From Arthrobacter_H rhombi (GTDB lineage Bacteria; Actinomycetota; Actinomycetes; Actinomycetales; Micrococcaceae), in NCBI RefSeq assembly GCF_039526245.1, contig NZ_BAAAIV010000010.1:218652-282651 (forward strand): 64,000 bases of DNA, read 5' to 3'. Shown here piece after piece: positions 51,514 to 60,554 of this stretch. Below the pieces are notes generated by a model. That model was given only the letters and a program-made list of their open reading frames with translations, did not search any database and was not told the DNA's origin. Each line of letters opens with the position of its first letter. Position 1 is the first letter of the stretch. Position numbers and translations under genes: made by a program.

Positions 51514-53469
51514 ATGAGTGCAGATTCCACCGCCACCGCTGAATCCGTCCGCGCCGCCTATCGCGTGCGGGCCTCGGACCTGGTGGGCCGCAACTGGCTG
51601 AATACCGGCGGCAAGCAGCTGGAGTTGGCCGACCTGCGCGGCAAGATCACGATCCTGGATTTTTGGACCTTTTGCTGCATCAACTGCCTGCATGTGCTCG
51701 ATGAGCTGCGCCCGCTGGAGGAAAAGTACTCCGACCTGCTGGTGATCGTCGGCGTCCATTCCCCGAAGTTCGAACATGAGGCCGACCCGGTGGCCCTCGC
51801 CGCGGCAGTGGAGCGCTACGAGATCGCCCACCCGGTGCTGGATGACCCCGAGTTGCAGACCTGGCAGGCCTACTCGGCACGCGCCTGGCCGACCCTGGTG
51901 GTCGTGGACCCCGAGGGCTACGTGGCAGCGCACCTCTCCGGTGAAGGCCACGCCGCCGGGCTGGAATCCCTGGTCGACGAGCTCGTGGCCGAACACGAGG
52001 CCAAGGGCACCCTGCATCGCGGCGACGGGCCGTACGTCGCCCCGCCGGCCCGCGAGGGCGACCTGCGCTTCCCGGGCAAGGTCCTGGCGTTGGCCGACGG
52101 CACGTTCCTGGTGGGCGACTCCGGCCACCACCGGCTGGTCCAGCTCGCCGGGGACCTCTCCACCGTCATCCGCACGATCGGCTCGGGGGAGCGCGGCCAT
52201 GCCGACGGCACCGCCGCGACGGCGGCCTTCAACGAACCCCAGGGGCTGGCGCTGCTGCCCGCCGACGTGGCCACCGTGGTGGGCTATGACGTCATCGTCG
52301 CCGACACCGTCAACCACCGCCTGCGCGGACTGGACCTGGCCACCGGGAACGTCACCACCGTGGCCGGCAATGGCGTCCAGCGCCTGCTGGACGCCGACCA
52401 GGCCCGCGCCGCAGGGGACGCGGCGAACGACCCCGACGCCTGGGTCTGGGACCTGGGGGCCAGCCCGCTGGAGACCTCGCTCTCATCGCCGTGGGACGTG
52501 CTGTGGTCAGCTGCCTCCTCCCGGGTGATCATCGCGATGGCCGGAACCCACCAGATCTTCGCCTTCGATCCGGTCACCGGCGCGTTGGACGTCTTCGCCG
52601 GCACCGGTCTCGAGGGCCTGCAGGACGGTGCGCCGGGGCAGTCCTGGTTCGCGCAGTCCTCCGGCCTGGCCGACGACGCCGACGGGAACATCTGGGTTGC
52701 CGACTCGGAGACCTCGGCGCTGCGCGTGCTGCGCCTGGACGAGGCGGGGTCGGTGGCCACCGTCGACACCGCGATCGGCGCCGGGCTGTTCGACTTCGGT
52801 TTCCGCGACGGTGAAGCCGACCAGGCACGTCTGCAGCACCCGCTCGGCGTCACGGTGCTGCCGGACGGATCGGTGGCCGTGGCCGACACCTACAACGGGG
52901 CGGTCCGCCGCTACGACCCGGCCACCGGTACCGTTTCCACCCTGGCCCGCGATCTGTCCGAACCCTCGGACGTCCTGCTGGACACCTCGGTGGACGGGGA
53001 TCCCGTGCTGCTGGTCGTGGAGACCAACCAGCACCGGCTCGTCCGCCTGCCGCTGCCCCAGGAGGCCCTCACCGTCGACGAAGGCGCGGCGCAGACGCAG
53101 CGGCCCCAGACGCCGGTGGCCCCGGGCGGGCACGAGATCAGCGTGCGCTTCTCCGCCCCGAAGGGACAGAAGCTCGATGACCGGTGGGGTGACCCCACCC
53201 AGCTGAAGATCTCCTCCTCGCCCGAGGAACTGATCCTGTCGGGCGGCGGCACGTCCACGGGGTTGACCCGCACGCTGGAGCTGAACCCGGAGGTCGCCGA
53301 CGGGGTCCTGCACATCACCGCCCGCGCCGCCTCCTGCGACGGTGAGCCCGGCGGGGAGATCCCGGACCACGCGGCCTGCCACCTCTACCAGCAGGACTGG
53401 GGGATCCCGGTGGTGCTGGAGCACGACGGCGACACCGGCCTGACACTGGATCTGCGCGGACTGGACTAG
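51514..53469 (+). CDS. Thioredoxin-like plus NHL-repeat protein (NHLRC2-like)
   Basis: The 651-residue protein begins with a thioredoxin-like domain, ITILDFWTFCCINCLHVLDELRPLEEKYSD, where CCINC is the NHLRC2-type redox motif, followed by a six-bladed NHL propeller (for example PQGLALLPADV ... VADTVNHRLRGLDLATGNVTTVAG) and a C-terminal beta domain. No signal peptide is seen, so it is cytosolic. Bacterial NHLRC2-like proteins have no settled function. CGGGAG precedes the ATG at 51514. Confidence 0.85.
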   Translation: MSADSTATAESVRAAYRVRASDLVGRNWLNTGGKQLELADLRGKITILDFWTFCCINCLHVLDELRPLEEKYSDLLVIVGVHSPKFEHEADPVALAAAVERYEIAHPVLDDPELQTWQAYSARAWPTLVVVDPEGYVAAHLSGEGHAAGLESLVDELVAEHEAKGTLHRGDGPYVAPPAREGDLRFPGKVLALADGTFLVGDSGHHRLVQLAGDLSTVIRTIGSGERGHADGTAATAAFNEPQGLALLPADVATVVGYDVIVADTVNHRLRGLDLATGNVTTVAGNGVQRLLDADQARAAGDAANDPDAWVWDLGASPLETSLSSPWDVLWSAASSRVIIAMAGTHQIFAFDPVTGALDVFAGTGLEGLQDGAPGQSWFAQSSGLADDADGNIWVADSETSALRVLRLDEAGSVATVDTAIGAGLFDFGFRDGEADQARLQHPLGVTVLPDGSVAVADTYNGAVRRYDPATGTVSTLARDLSEPSDVLLDTSVDGDPVLLVVETNQHRLVRLPLPQEALTVDEGAAQTQRPQTPVAPGGHEISVRFSAPKGQKLDDRWGDPTQLKISSSPEELILSGGGTSTGLTRTLELNPEVADGVLHITARAASCDGEPGGEIPDHAACHLYQQDWGIPVVLEHDGDTGLTLDLRGLD

Positions 53470-53487
53470 GCCCACCGGGCCACAGCT

Positions 53488-53514
53488 NNNNNNNNNNNNN
53501 NNNNNNNNNNNNNN
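53488..53514. other. Assembly gap (27 N)
   Basis: A run of 27 undefined bases follows the end of the thioredoxin-NHL gene. Unlike the gap at 37799-37829, the flanks do not clearly form a hairpin. Its true length is unknown. Confidence 0.9.
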
Positions 53515-53610
53515 GGAGGGGCTTCCCGCCGTCGTCGTCCCCGGCCCCTCGCGCGCAGGGGAAAGCAGGTGGGGTGACCCGCACCATGGCGGTGGAGCGC
53601 CGACGGGAGT

Positions 53611-53633
53611 ATTGTTAGCAACGCTAAGCAACT
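53611..53633. promoter_or_regulatory. Palindromic operator upstream of MarR-MFS pair
   Basis: TTAGC-AAC-GCTAA (53615-53627) is a perfect 5-3-5 palindrome inside a slightly longer imperfect one (TTGTTAGC ... GCTAAGCAA). It stands about 60 nt before the marR-type start and fits a MarR binding site controlling both genes. Confidence 0.6.
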
Positions 53634-53690
53634 AATTGTCCGCGCGCGACGACGACCAGCCGCCGACCCGGATGCGAGCCCAGGAGAGCC

Positions 53691-54128
53691 GTGCCCCCGC
53701 AGGAACCCGAAGAATTCGACGACGACCTCGCCGCCCGGCTGCGCGTGGCCATCATGCGTGTCTCGCGCCGGCTCCGCGTGGAGGTCGGCGGAGGCGTCGT
53801 CACGGCCGGACAGTATTCGGTGCTGGTGGCCCTGTGGCATGAACCGCAGACCCTGGGGCAGTTGGCGGCCCGTGAACGGGTGACGGCCCCCTCGATGACC
53901 CGGATCGCCAAGGCGCTGGAGGAGGGCGGCCAGGTGGAGCGCACCGGGAATCCCGACGATGGCCGGCAGGTGCTGGTGTCCATCACCGAGGCCGGCCGAG
54001 CCGTCGTGGACCAGGTCCGCAACCAGCGCACTGCCTGGCTCTCCCGCCATGTCGCCGACCTTGGCGCGGATGACCGTGCGGCCCTGCGCCGCGCTGCGGA
54101 ACTGCTCACGGAGATGAACGCCCGATGA
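53691..54128 (+). CDS. MarR-family transcriptional regulator
   Basis: This 145-residue protein has the MarR fold: VVTAGQYSVLVALWHEPQTLGQLAARERVTAPSMTRIAKALEEGGQV and the wing GNPDDGRQVLVSITEAG. GTG start at 53691 with AGGAG upstream. Its stop overlaps the start of the MFS exporter (ATGA), so the two are one operon, and the repressor probably controls the exporter. Confidence 0.88.
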   Translation: MPPQEPEEFDDDLAARLRVAIMRVSRRLRVEVGGGVVTAGQYSVLVALWHEPQTLGQLAARERVTAPSMTRIAKALEEGGQVERTGNPDDGRQVLVSITEAGRAVVDQVRNQRTAWLSRHVADLGADDRAALRRAAELLTEMNAR

Positions 54129-55462
54129 GCCAGATGTTCAAGGCCCTGGCCACACCGAACTACCGGCTGTGGGTCTCCGGGGCATTGGTGTCCAACATCG
54201 GCACCTGGATGCAGCGCGTGGCGCAGGACTGGCTGGTGCTGACCGTTCTGACGAACAACTCCGGTACCGCCACCGGCATCACCACCGGATTGCAGTTCCT
54301 CCCCATCCTGTTCCTGGGCCCGTACGCCGGGCTCGTCGCCGACCGGTACGACAAACGCAAGCTGCTGCTCATCACCCAGACCATCATGGGGCTTTGCGCG
54401 CTGGTCCTCGGGCTGCTGGTGCTCACCGATACCGCCGAACTCTGGCACGTCTACACCCTGGCCTTCGTGCTGGGACTGGCCAGTGCCTTCGACGCGCCGG
54501 CCCGCCAGGCCTTCGTCTCCGAGGTCGTCGGGCCGGACGATGTCCCCAATGCCGTGGCCCTGAACAGCGCATCCTTCAACCTGGCCCGGCTCGCGGGCCC
54601 CGGCGTCGCCGGCATCGTCATCGCGTGGCTCGGTACGGCGCCCGCGTTCCTGATCAACGCCGCCAGCTTCGCCGCGGTGCTGCTGTCCATCTGGAAGATG
54701 AAGCCGGAGCTGCTCTACACGCCCAAGCCGGCGGTGCGGGCCAAGCACCAGATCCGCGAGGGCATGCAGTACATCAAGGGCAGGCCCGATCTGGTCATGA
54801 TCCTGGTCCTGGCCGCACTCATCGGCACCTTCGGGCTGAACTTCCAGATCACCAACGCCATGATGGCCACCCAGGCCTATGGAGTCGGCCCGGGGGAGTA
54901 CGGGCTGCTGGGCTCGGTGATGGCCGTGGGGACCCTTGGCGGCGCACTGCTGGCCGCGCGTCGCGGACGGTTCAGGCTGCGCTACCTGATCGGTGGGGCC
55001 ATCCTGTTCGGTGTCTTCAGCATCGGCGCCTCGGTGATGCCGACGTTCTGGCTCTACGCGCTGGCCCTGGTTCCTGTGGGGCTGGCCTCGCTGACCTTCC
55101 TGAACAGCTGCAACACCTCGATCCAGCTATCCGTCGAGCCGAGGTTCCGCGGACGCGTACTGGCGATCTACATGATGGTCATCCAGGGTGGGACCCCGAT
55201 CGGTGCCCCGCTGGTGGGCTGGCTCGGCACCGCCTTCGGTGCCCGCTGGTCCATCGCCGCGGGCGGACTCATCGCCCTGGCTGCCGGGCTATGGGCCTTG
55301 CAGTTCGTGCGCCGGGGCCACCTCAACCAGCCGGTCTTCGCCACCGGCGATGGCCAGCCGTCCACCACCGCGCCGGTAGCCGTGGAGAAGGACACCGGAG
55401 GGGAACCGACGGACCGGGATGCCCGGCCGGACCGGCCGGCATCCAGCCGACCCGTGGACTAG
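54125..55462 (+). CDS. MFS transporter (EntS/MFS_3-like exporter)
   Basis: The 445-residue transporter has about 12 helices. The N-terminus TPNYRLWVSGALVSNIGTWMQRVAQDWLVL, the LVADRYDKRKLLLITQTIMG loop (MFS motif A region) and LNSASFNLARLAGPGVAGIV are typical of MFS_3/EntS relatives, which often export siderophores or drugs. Coupled to the MarR regulator by a 4-nt overlap. A polar tail of about 40 residues ends the protein. Confidence 0.88.
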   Translation: MSQMFKALATPNYRLWVSGALVSNIGTWMQRVAQDWLVLTVLTNNSGTATGITTGLQFLPILFLGPYAGLVADRYDKRKLLLITQTIMGLCALVLGLLVLTDTAELWHVYTLAFVLGLASAFDAPARQAFVSEVVGPDDVPNAVALNSASFNLARLAGPGVAGIVIAWLGTAPAFLINAASFAAVLLSIWKMKPELLYTPKPAVRAKHQIREGMQYIKGRPDLVMILVLAALIGTFGLNFQITNAMMATQAYGVGPGEYGLLGSVMAVGTLGGALLAARRGRFRLRYLIGGAILFGVFSIGASVMPTFWLYALALVPVGLASLTFLNSCNTSIQLSVEPRFRGRVLAIYMMVIQGGTPIGAPLVGWLGTAFGARWSIAAGGLIALAAGLWALQFVRRGHLNQPVFATGDGQPSTTAPVAVEKDTGGEPTDRDARPDRPASSRPVD

Positions 55463-55467
55463 GCGGG

Positions 55468-56460
55468 CTATTCTCCGACGACCGGTGTCACCGTCACCGA
55501 ATCGCCGGAGAGCTCCAGCTTGGCGGTGAATCCAAAGTCGTGCTCGACGGTATTCTCGGTTTTCGCACCGGTCATCAGGTTCTGTTCGACCAGGTCCAGG
55601 GACGTGCCGACCTGTAGTGGACGCAGCACCCAGCCACCGTCATACGGGCCGATGTCGACTTTCGGGTACTGGGTGATCTTCCAATGGATCGAGTCCGCGG
55701 AGACGCGTGCCTCGGTGTCGTAGCTCAGCGGGCAGCCGGCGGGTTTGAGGACCTGCTGCTGTGCACAGTCATCCAGGTACCGGTGCAACTGGGTGTCGAT
55801 GTCCTTGACCAGTTTCCCGGTGGGCTGGGTGGTCAGCTGGAGCCCGTCGGTTCCCGCTGCCGAGGCGGAATCAACCACAACCCGGCGTTTGGTGCCCTGG
55901 AAGTACTTGTCCCGGTAGCTGGACTCCACGACTGCGGGAAGGAATACCGGAAGCTTGGCGGCCCCCTTCGTCAGGGGCGCTGTTTGCCCGTTGACCTGCA
56001 CCGCGTTGGTGGTGTCGGCGCTGACGGTGACTTCCGGCAGGTCGGTGGCGGCAAAGGCCCAGCGGTCGAAGAACAGCCAGTCCTTACCCGTCCGGGTCAG
56101 ATGGAACACGGTTTCGTGGTCATTCCCGTCGACCTGGTAGGTGGTGGTGACCTCGACCTTGCCCTCGGTGACCTCACGGGCCTGGTGCACGGTGAAGCCC
56201 TCGATGGGCTTGACCGCGGCTTGCAGGGCCTCGCCGTCGAGCAGCAGCCCGTTGCCCTGCGGGGACGCGGGGTCCAGGAGTCCCAGGGCTTGTCCGCCTT
56301 CGCCGTCCTGGAGCATGCCGAAGTACGTGCTGACCTGTTTTTCGGGCCCGAAGACCTTCTGGTTCACCAGCGTGATCGTCACGACTGCTGCGATGGCGAG
56401 GACCATCAGCGCGGCCAGCCAGAGGGCCAGGACGCGGATGGGCGAGGAAGCGTTTTTCAC
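55468..56460 (-). CDS. Membrane-anchored extracytoplasmic protein, unknown
   Basis: The 330-residue protein has one N-terminal helix (VLALWLAALMVLAIAAVVTITLV) and a large outside part with repeated beta-rich modules (STYFGMLQDGEGGQALGLL, then two similar TVSADTTNAVQVNGQTAPL-type segments and a cysteine pair in DDCAQQ ... AGCPLSY). It resembles TcaA-like cell-surface proteins in layout, but I do not assign a family. It precedes herA on the same strand with a terminator between. Confidence 0.65.
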   Translation of the reverse strand: MKNASSPIRVLALWLAALMVLAIAAVVTITLVNQKVFGPEKQVSTYFGMLQDGEGGQALGLLDPASPQGNGLLLDGEALQAAVKPIEGFTVHQAREVTEGKVEVTTTYQVDGNDHETVFHLTRTGKDWLFFDRWAFAATDLPEVTVSADTTNAVQVNGQTAPLTKGAAKLPVFLPAVVESSYRDKYFQGTKRRVVVDSASAAGTDGLQLTTQPTGKLVKDIDTQLHRYLDDCAQQQVLKPAGCPLSYDTEARVSADSIHWKITQYPKVDIGPYDGGWVLRPLQVGTSLDLVEQNLMTGAKTENTVEHDFGFTAKLELSGDSVTVTPVVGE

Positions 56461-56479
56461 CTGTTATACGTTACCGGGA

Positions 56480-56514
56480 GTGCCGCCGCCCCCGTGAAAC
56501 GGGGACGACGGCAC
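56480..56514 (-). terminator. Terminator after the HerA-like gene
   Basis: GTGCCG...CCCCGT and ACGGGG...CGGCAC form a stem-loop with a GAA loop and one or two mismatches, 10 nt beyond the stop of the HerA-like gene. Confidence 0.6.
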
Positions 56515-56523
56515 CAGCGGTGC

Positions 56524-58071
56524 CTAGCGGCGACGACGGCGGGTGCCGAACATGCCCCGCATGAGTTCCTTGCCCAGCATGCCAGCGGCCTGCATCGCAA
56601 AGTCCATGACCGGGTTGTCCTGCTTGGCCGGTGGCCTGCTCGCCGACGGTCGACGCTGCGCGGGCGCCGGTGCGGAATCCGCGGTGCCTTCCGCGCCGGC
56701 GGCGGCATCCTTCCCCGCTGCACGGGCCGCGAGGACCTCGAACGCGGACTCGCGGTCCACCGCGGTGCCATACTCCTGCATCATCGGTGATGCCGCGGCG
56801 ACCTGTTTGACGGTTTCGGCGGGGGAGGCGCCCATGTTCGAGGTAGGGCTCCACATCCGGGTCCAGGCGACGGGGGTCGGTGCGCCCTTCTCGTTCATGA
56901 CGACGACGACCGCTTCGCCGGTTCCGGCCTGGGTCAGTGCCTCGTTGAGGTCGTAGTCGCTGGTGGGGAACGTGGAGACCGTGGCCTTCAGCGCCTTGGC
57001 ATCGTCCGGGGTGAAGGCGCGCAGGGCATGCTGGACGCGGTTGGCCAACTGGCCGAGGATCTCGCCGGGGACGTCCTTGGGGGTCTGCGTGATGAAGAAG
57101 ACCCCGACACCCTTCGAACGGATCAGGCGCACCGTGTTGGTGATCGAGTCCAAGAACGCCTTGGAGGCGTCGTTGAAGAGCAGATGGGCCTCATCGAGGA
57201 AGAAGACGAGCTTGGGCTTGTCGGCATCGCCGACTTCCGGCAACTCCTCGAACAGGTCGGCGAGCAACCAGATGAGGAACGTGGAGAACACCAGCGGCTG
57301 CTGCAGCAACGACGGCAACTCCAGGCAGGAGAGCACCCCGCGGCCGTCCTCCGCGATCCGGAGCAGCTTCGTGGTGTCGAACTCGGGTTCGCCGAAGAAC
57401 TTCTCCATGCCCTTGGCCTCGAGGGCGACGAGTTCACGTAGCAGGACCCCGGCGGTGGCCGAGGACAACCCGCCGAGTTCGGCAAGATCCGCCTTGCCCT
57501 CGTCGGAGGTCAGGTGCTGGATGACCGCCCGGAGGTCCTTGAGGTCGTAGAGTTCCAGGTCCTTCTGGTCCGCATAGTGGAAGACCAGCAGGAGGCTGGA
57601 TTCCTGGGTCTCGTTCAACTCCATGATGCGGGCCAGCAGCACGGGTCCGAAGGAGGAAACCGTGGCTCGCACCGGGATTCCCTCGCCGCTGCCACCCAGG
57701 CTGTAGTAGTCGACGGGGAACGAGGCGGCCTGCCAGTCCATGCCCACTGACTGGGTCCGGGCGAGCAGCTTCTCGCTGCTGGTACCCGGGGTGGAGAGGC
57801 CCGTGAGATCGCCCTTCACGTCCGCCAGGAACACCGGGACCCCGGCGTTGGAGAGCTGCTCGGCCATGACCTGCAAGGTGATGGTCTTGCCGGTGCCGGT
57901 CGCCCCCGCGACCAGGCCATGGCGGTTCATCATCCTCAGGGGCAGCCTGACCTGCGCCTCGGGGTGGACCTCGCCATCGACCAGGGCGGCACCCAGGGTG
58001 ATCGCCCCGCCTTCAAAGGTGTAGCCGCTGCTGATATTTTCGACTTGCTGTTCCGGTGTGTTCTTCGCCAT
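56524..58071 (-). CDS. HerA-like ATPase (DUF853 family)
   Basis: The 515-residue protein of the DUF853/YjgR family has Walker A LVAGATGTGKTITLQVMAEQL, FLADVKGDLTGL, Walker B LVFFLDEAHLLF and the sensor VFFITQTPKDVPGEILGQLANRVQHALRAFTPDD. These hexameric ATPases resemble HerA and FtsK motors, though the role of YjgR proteins is not settled. The C-terminal tail is Ala/Pro-rich and ends in RRRRR. TAGGCT (58078-58083, minus strand) stands exactly 6 nt before the ATG, so it is probably leaderless. Confidence 0.88.
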   Translation of the reverse strand: MAKNTPEQQVENISSGYTFEGGAITLGAALVDGEVHPEAQVRLPLRMMNRHGLVAGATGTGKTITLQVMAEQLSNAGVPVFLADVKGDLTGLSTPGTSSEKLLARTQSVGMDWQAASFPVDYYSLGGSGEGIPVRATVSSFGPVLLARIMELNETQESSLLLVFHYADQKDLELYDLKDLRAVIQHLTSDEGKADLAELGGLSSATAGVLLRELVALEAKGMEKFFGEPEFDTTKLLRIAEDGRGVLSCLELPSLLQQPLVFSTFLIWLLADLFEELPEVGDADKPKLVFFLDEAHLLFNDASKAFLDSITNTVRLIRSKGVGVFFITQTPKDVPGEILGQLANRVQHALRAFTPDDAKALKATVSTFPTSDYDLNEALTQAGTGEAVVVVMNEKGAPTPVAWTRMWSPTSNMGASPAETVKQVAAASPMMQEYGTAVDRESAFEVLAARAAGKDAAAGAEGTADSAPAPAQRRPSASRPPAKQDNPVMDFAMQAAGMLGKELMRGMFGTRRRRR

Positions 58072-58160
58072 GGGCTCAGCCTATGCGCACCGGTGCCGCA
58101 TCGCACTGGATTTCTGGGACGGCGCGCTGCCCGGCGTCCCCCCGCGACGAGGATGGGTGC

Positions 58161-58925
58161 TTAGAACGGGTTGAGCAGGCGGTGCACGAATTGCTGGGTG
58201 CGCTCCTCCCGGGGCGCGCGCAGCACAGTGTCCGGGTGCCCCTGTTCGACGACGACGCCACCGTCCATGAACACGACGTGGTCCGCGACTTCGCGGGCGA
58301 AGGCCAGCTCGTGGGTGACCAGGACCATCGTCCAGCCCTCCTGTGCGAGCTCCTTGATGACCGTGAGCACATCCCCGACCAGCTCCGGGTCCAGTGCCGA
58401 CGTCGGTTCGTCGAAGAGCAGCAGGGAGGGTTTGAGCGCCAAGGCGCGAACGATTCCCACCCGCTGCTGTTGGCCTCCGGAAAGCTCGTGCGGATACTGG
58501 TCGGCCTTCTCCGCCAGCCCGACGCGTTCGAGCAGGGAGGTGGCCTCCGCGATGGCCTCGGCCTTCGGCCGCCGTTGGACCTGGATGGGCCCCTCGATGA
58601 CGTTCTGCAGGACCGTCTTGTGCGGGAAGAGATTGTAGTTCTGGAACACCATGGCACTGCGGGTGCGCAGCGACTGGGTTTCCTTGGTGCTGGTCGAGGC
58701 GGAGAAGGTGACTCCGGGGCCCCCGGAGAAGGCGACGGTACCGGCGTCGGGCTGTTCCAACCCATTCAGGCACCGCAGCGCCGTGGTCTTGCCGGAACCG
58801 GAGGGACCGATCAATGCCAACACGCCACCCGGGGCCACGGCCAGGTCGATCGAGGTCAACACGTGGTTGGCCCCGAAGGACTTCTGCAGCCCCGAAACCT
58901 TCAGCAGCGGTTCAGTGGGCGACAT
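58161..58925 (-). CDS. Polar amino-acid ABC transporter, ATP-binding protein
   Basis: The 254-residue ATPase has Walker A GPSGSGKTTALRCLNGLE, Q-loop VFQNYNLFPH, signature LSGGQQQRVGIVRALA, Walker B LLLFDEPTSALDPELVGDVL and the switch MVLVTHELAFA. The FQNYNLFPH and VL.VIKELA sequences are characteristic of the glutamine/cystine group (GlnQ, TcyC). The ATG at 58925 overlaps the permease gene by 14 nt. Third gene of the operon, transcribed leftwards. Confidence 0.92.
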   Translation of the reverse strand: MSPTEPLLKVSGLQKSFGANHVLTSIDLAVAPGGVLALIGPSGSGKTTALRCLNGLEQPDAGTVAFSGGPGVTFSASTSTKETQSLRTRSAMVFQNYNLFPHKTVLQNVIEGPIQVQRRPKAEAIAEATSLLERVGLAEKADQYPHELSGGQQQRVGIVRALALKPSLLLFDEPTSALDPELVGDVLTVIKELAQEGWTMVLVTHELAFAREVADHVVFMDGGVVVEQGHPDTVLRAPREERTQQFVHRLLNPF

Positions 58926-59577
58926 AGCGGTCCAGCCTTTCCTCGATCTTGGACTGTCCGGCCGAAAGCACCAGGCAGACCACCCAGTAGACCAAGGCGG
59001 CCTCCAGGTAGAGCAGCATGAATTGCTGGCTGAACGCCGCAACCTCCTGCGCCCGGCGGAACAACTCGGTCACGGTGATCAGCGAGGCCAGCGACGTGTC
59101 CTTCACCAGCGAGATGAACGTGTTCGACAGCGGCGGTACGGAGACCCGGGCTGCCTGCGGCAGGATCAGCCGGCGCAGCGTCTTGCCCCGCGACATCCCG
59201 ATCGTGTACCCGGCTTCCCACTGACCCCGTGGCACCGAGAGGATCGAGGCCCGGATGATCTCGGCCGCGTAGCCGCCGACGTTGACCGAGAACGCGATGA
59301 TCGCGCAGATCCAGGGGTTCAACGTGACGCCGATGGAGGGCAGGCCGTAGAAGATGACGAACAACTGCACCAGCAGGGGCGTGCCGCGGACGAGGGAGAT
59401 GTAGACGCGGCCGATCCATGAGAGCACCCGGTTGGAACCGATGCGCATCATGGCGACCACCAGGGCGATGGCCAGGCCCAGCACGAAGCTGGCCAGGGAC
59501 AGGGGGATCGTTCCCAGCAAGCCACCGCGCACGATGGGCCACAGTGAGTCGAGGAACAGCGACCAGTCGACGTTCAT
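58912..59577 (-). CDS. Polar amino-acid ABC transporter, permease
   Basis: This 221-residue HisM/GlnP-type permease has about five helices and the EAA-type loop EAGYTIGMSRGKTLRRLILPQAARVSVPPLSNTFISLVKDTSL. Its start has TAGTCT (59584-59589, minus strand) exactly 6 nt upstream, so a leaderless transcript may start here in addition to read-through from the binding-protein gene 23 nt upstream. Confidence 0.92.
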   Translation of the reverse strand: MNVDWSLFLDSLWPIVRGGLLGTIPLSLASFVLGLAIALVVAMMRIGSNRVLSWIGRVYISLVRGTPLLVQLFVIFYGLPSIGVTLNPWICAIIAFSVNVGGYAAEIIRASILSVPRGQWEAGYTIGMSRGKTLRRLILPQAARVSVPPLSNTFISLVKDTSLASLITVTELFRRAQEVAAFSQQFMLLYLEAALVYWVVCLVLSAGQSKIEERLDRYVAH

Positions 59578-59600
59578 GGGATCAGACTACGTTCCGCCGG

Positions 59601-60419
59601 CTACTTCGAGACGTCTTCGCCGAAGTACTTGTCCGAGATTTTCGCCAGCGTCCCGTCCTGGCGCAGTTCGCCCAACGCGGAGTCCACGGCCTTGACCAGG
59701 TCCGTGCTGCCCTTCGGGAAGGCCAGCGCGGCCTCTGACGTGTCCTTCGTTTCGGCGGCGATCTTGATCGCGTCGTCCGGGGTGGACTTCTGGTAGTCCA
59801 GGTACGTCAGCTGGTCGTTGATGGTCGCATCCACGCGGCCCTGCTTGAGCAGCGTCACGGACTGTGCCCAACCTTCGACGCCCTCGACCTTCGCACCGGA
59901 CTTCTTGGCCAGGTCATTCCAGTTGCTGGTCAGCGACTGGGCGGTGGTCTTGCCCTTCAGATCGGCGAACGACGTGATGTCGTTGTTGTCGGCCTTGGTG
60001 ACGATGACGCCTTTGCTGACGGTGTAGGGGGTGGAGAAGTCGTAGGCCTTCTTCCGCTGCGCATCCATGGTCACCTGGTTGGCGATGACGTCGAACCGGC
60101 CGGATTTGAGCCCGGCGAAGATGGCATCCCACTGGGTCTCCTCGAACTTGGGCTTGACCCCGAGCTTCTCGGCGACCGCTGTGATGACCTCGACGTCGTA
60201 TCCGGTCAGGTCCCCCGCCCCGCCTTCGTGGAAGGAGAAGGGCTTGTAGGTGCCCTCGGTGCCCACGGTCAGCACGCCCGCGTCCTTGACCTCCTGCAGG
60301 GTCAGGCCATCAGCAGCCTTCGAGGAGGAGGTCCCCGATTCCGGGGTCGAGGAGCAGCCTGACACGGCAAAGGCCAGGGCGAGGGTGGTGGCGGCCAGCG
60401 GCAGGAGACGTCGGTTCAT
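59601..60419 (-). CDS. Polar amino-acid ABC transporter, binding lipoprotein (cystine type)
   Basis: The 272-residue lipoprotein has the signal LAATTLALAFAVSGC and the SBP_bac_3 fold: GVLTVGTEGTYKPFSFHEG, GYDVEVITAVAEKLGVKPKFEETQWDAIFAGLKSGRFDVIANQVT. The TEGTYKPFSFH and NQVTMDAQRKKAYDFSTPYT segments resemble TcyA/FliY cystine-binding proteins more than glutamine ones. Specificity is inferred. Confidence 0.88.
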   Translation of the reverse strand: MNRRLLPLAATTLALAFAVSGCSSTPESGTSSSKAADGLTLQEVKDAGVLTVGTEGTYKPFSFHEGGAGDLTGYDVEVITAVAEKLGVKPKFEETQWDAIFAGLKSGRFDVIANQVTMDAQRKKAYDFSTPYTVSKGVIVTKADNNDITSFADLKGKTTAQSLTSNWNDLAKKSGAKVEGVEGWAQSVTLLKQGRVDATINDQLTYLDYQKSTPDDAIKIAAETKDTSEAALAFPKGSTDLVKAVDSALGELRQDGTLAKISDKYFGEDVSK

Positions 60420-60554
60420 GGGGCAAGGTCCTTCGGTGCGGGCGGACGGTGGTCCGGGATCGGCGGGGGCCCGGTGGGTACCGGGATCTTGGAACGCTAG
60501 CAGTCCCAGCGCTGGCGGCACTCCGATTATTCCGAAGTACGACGGCGGGGAGCA

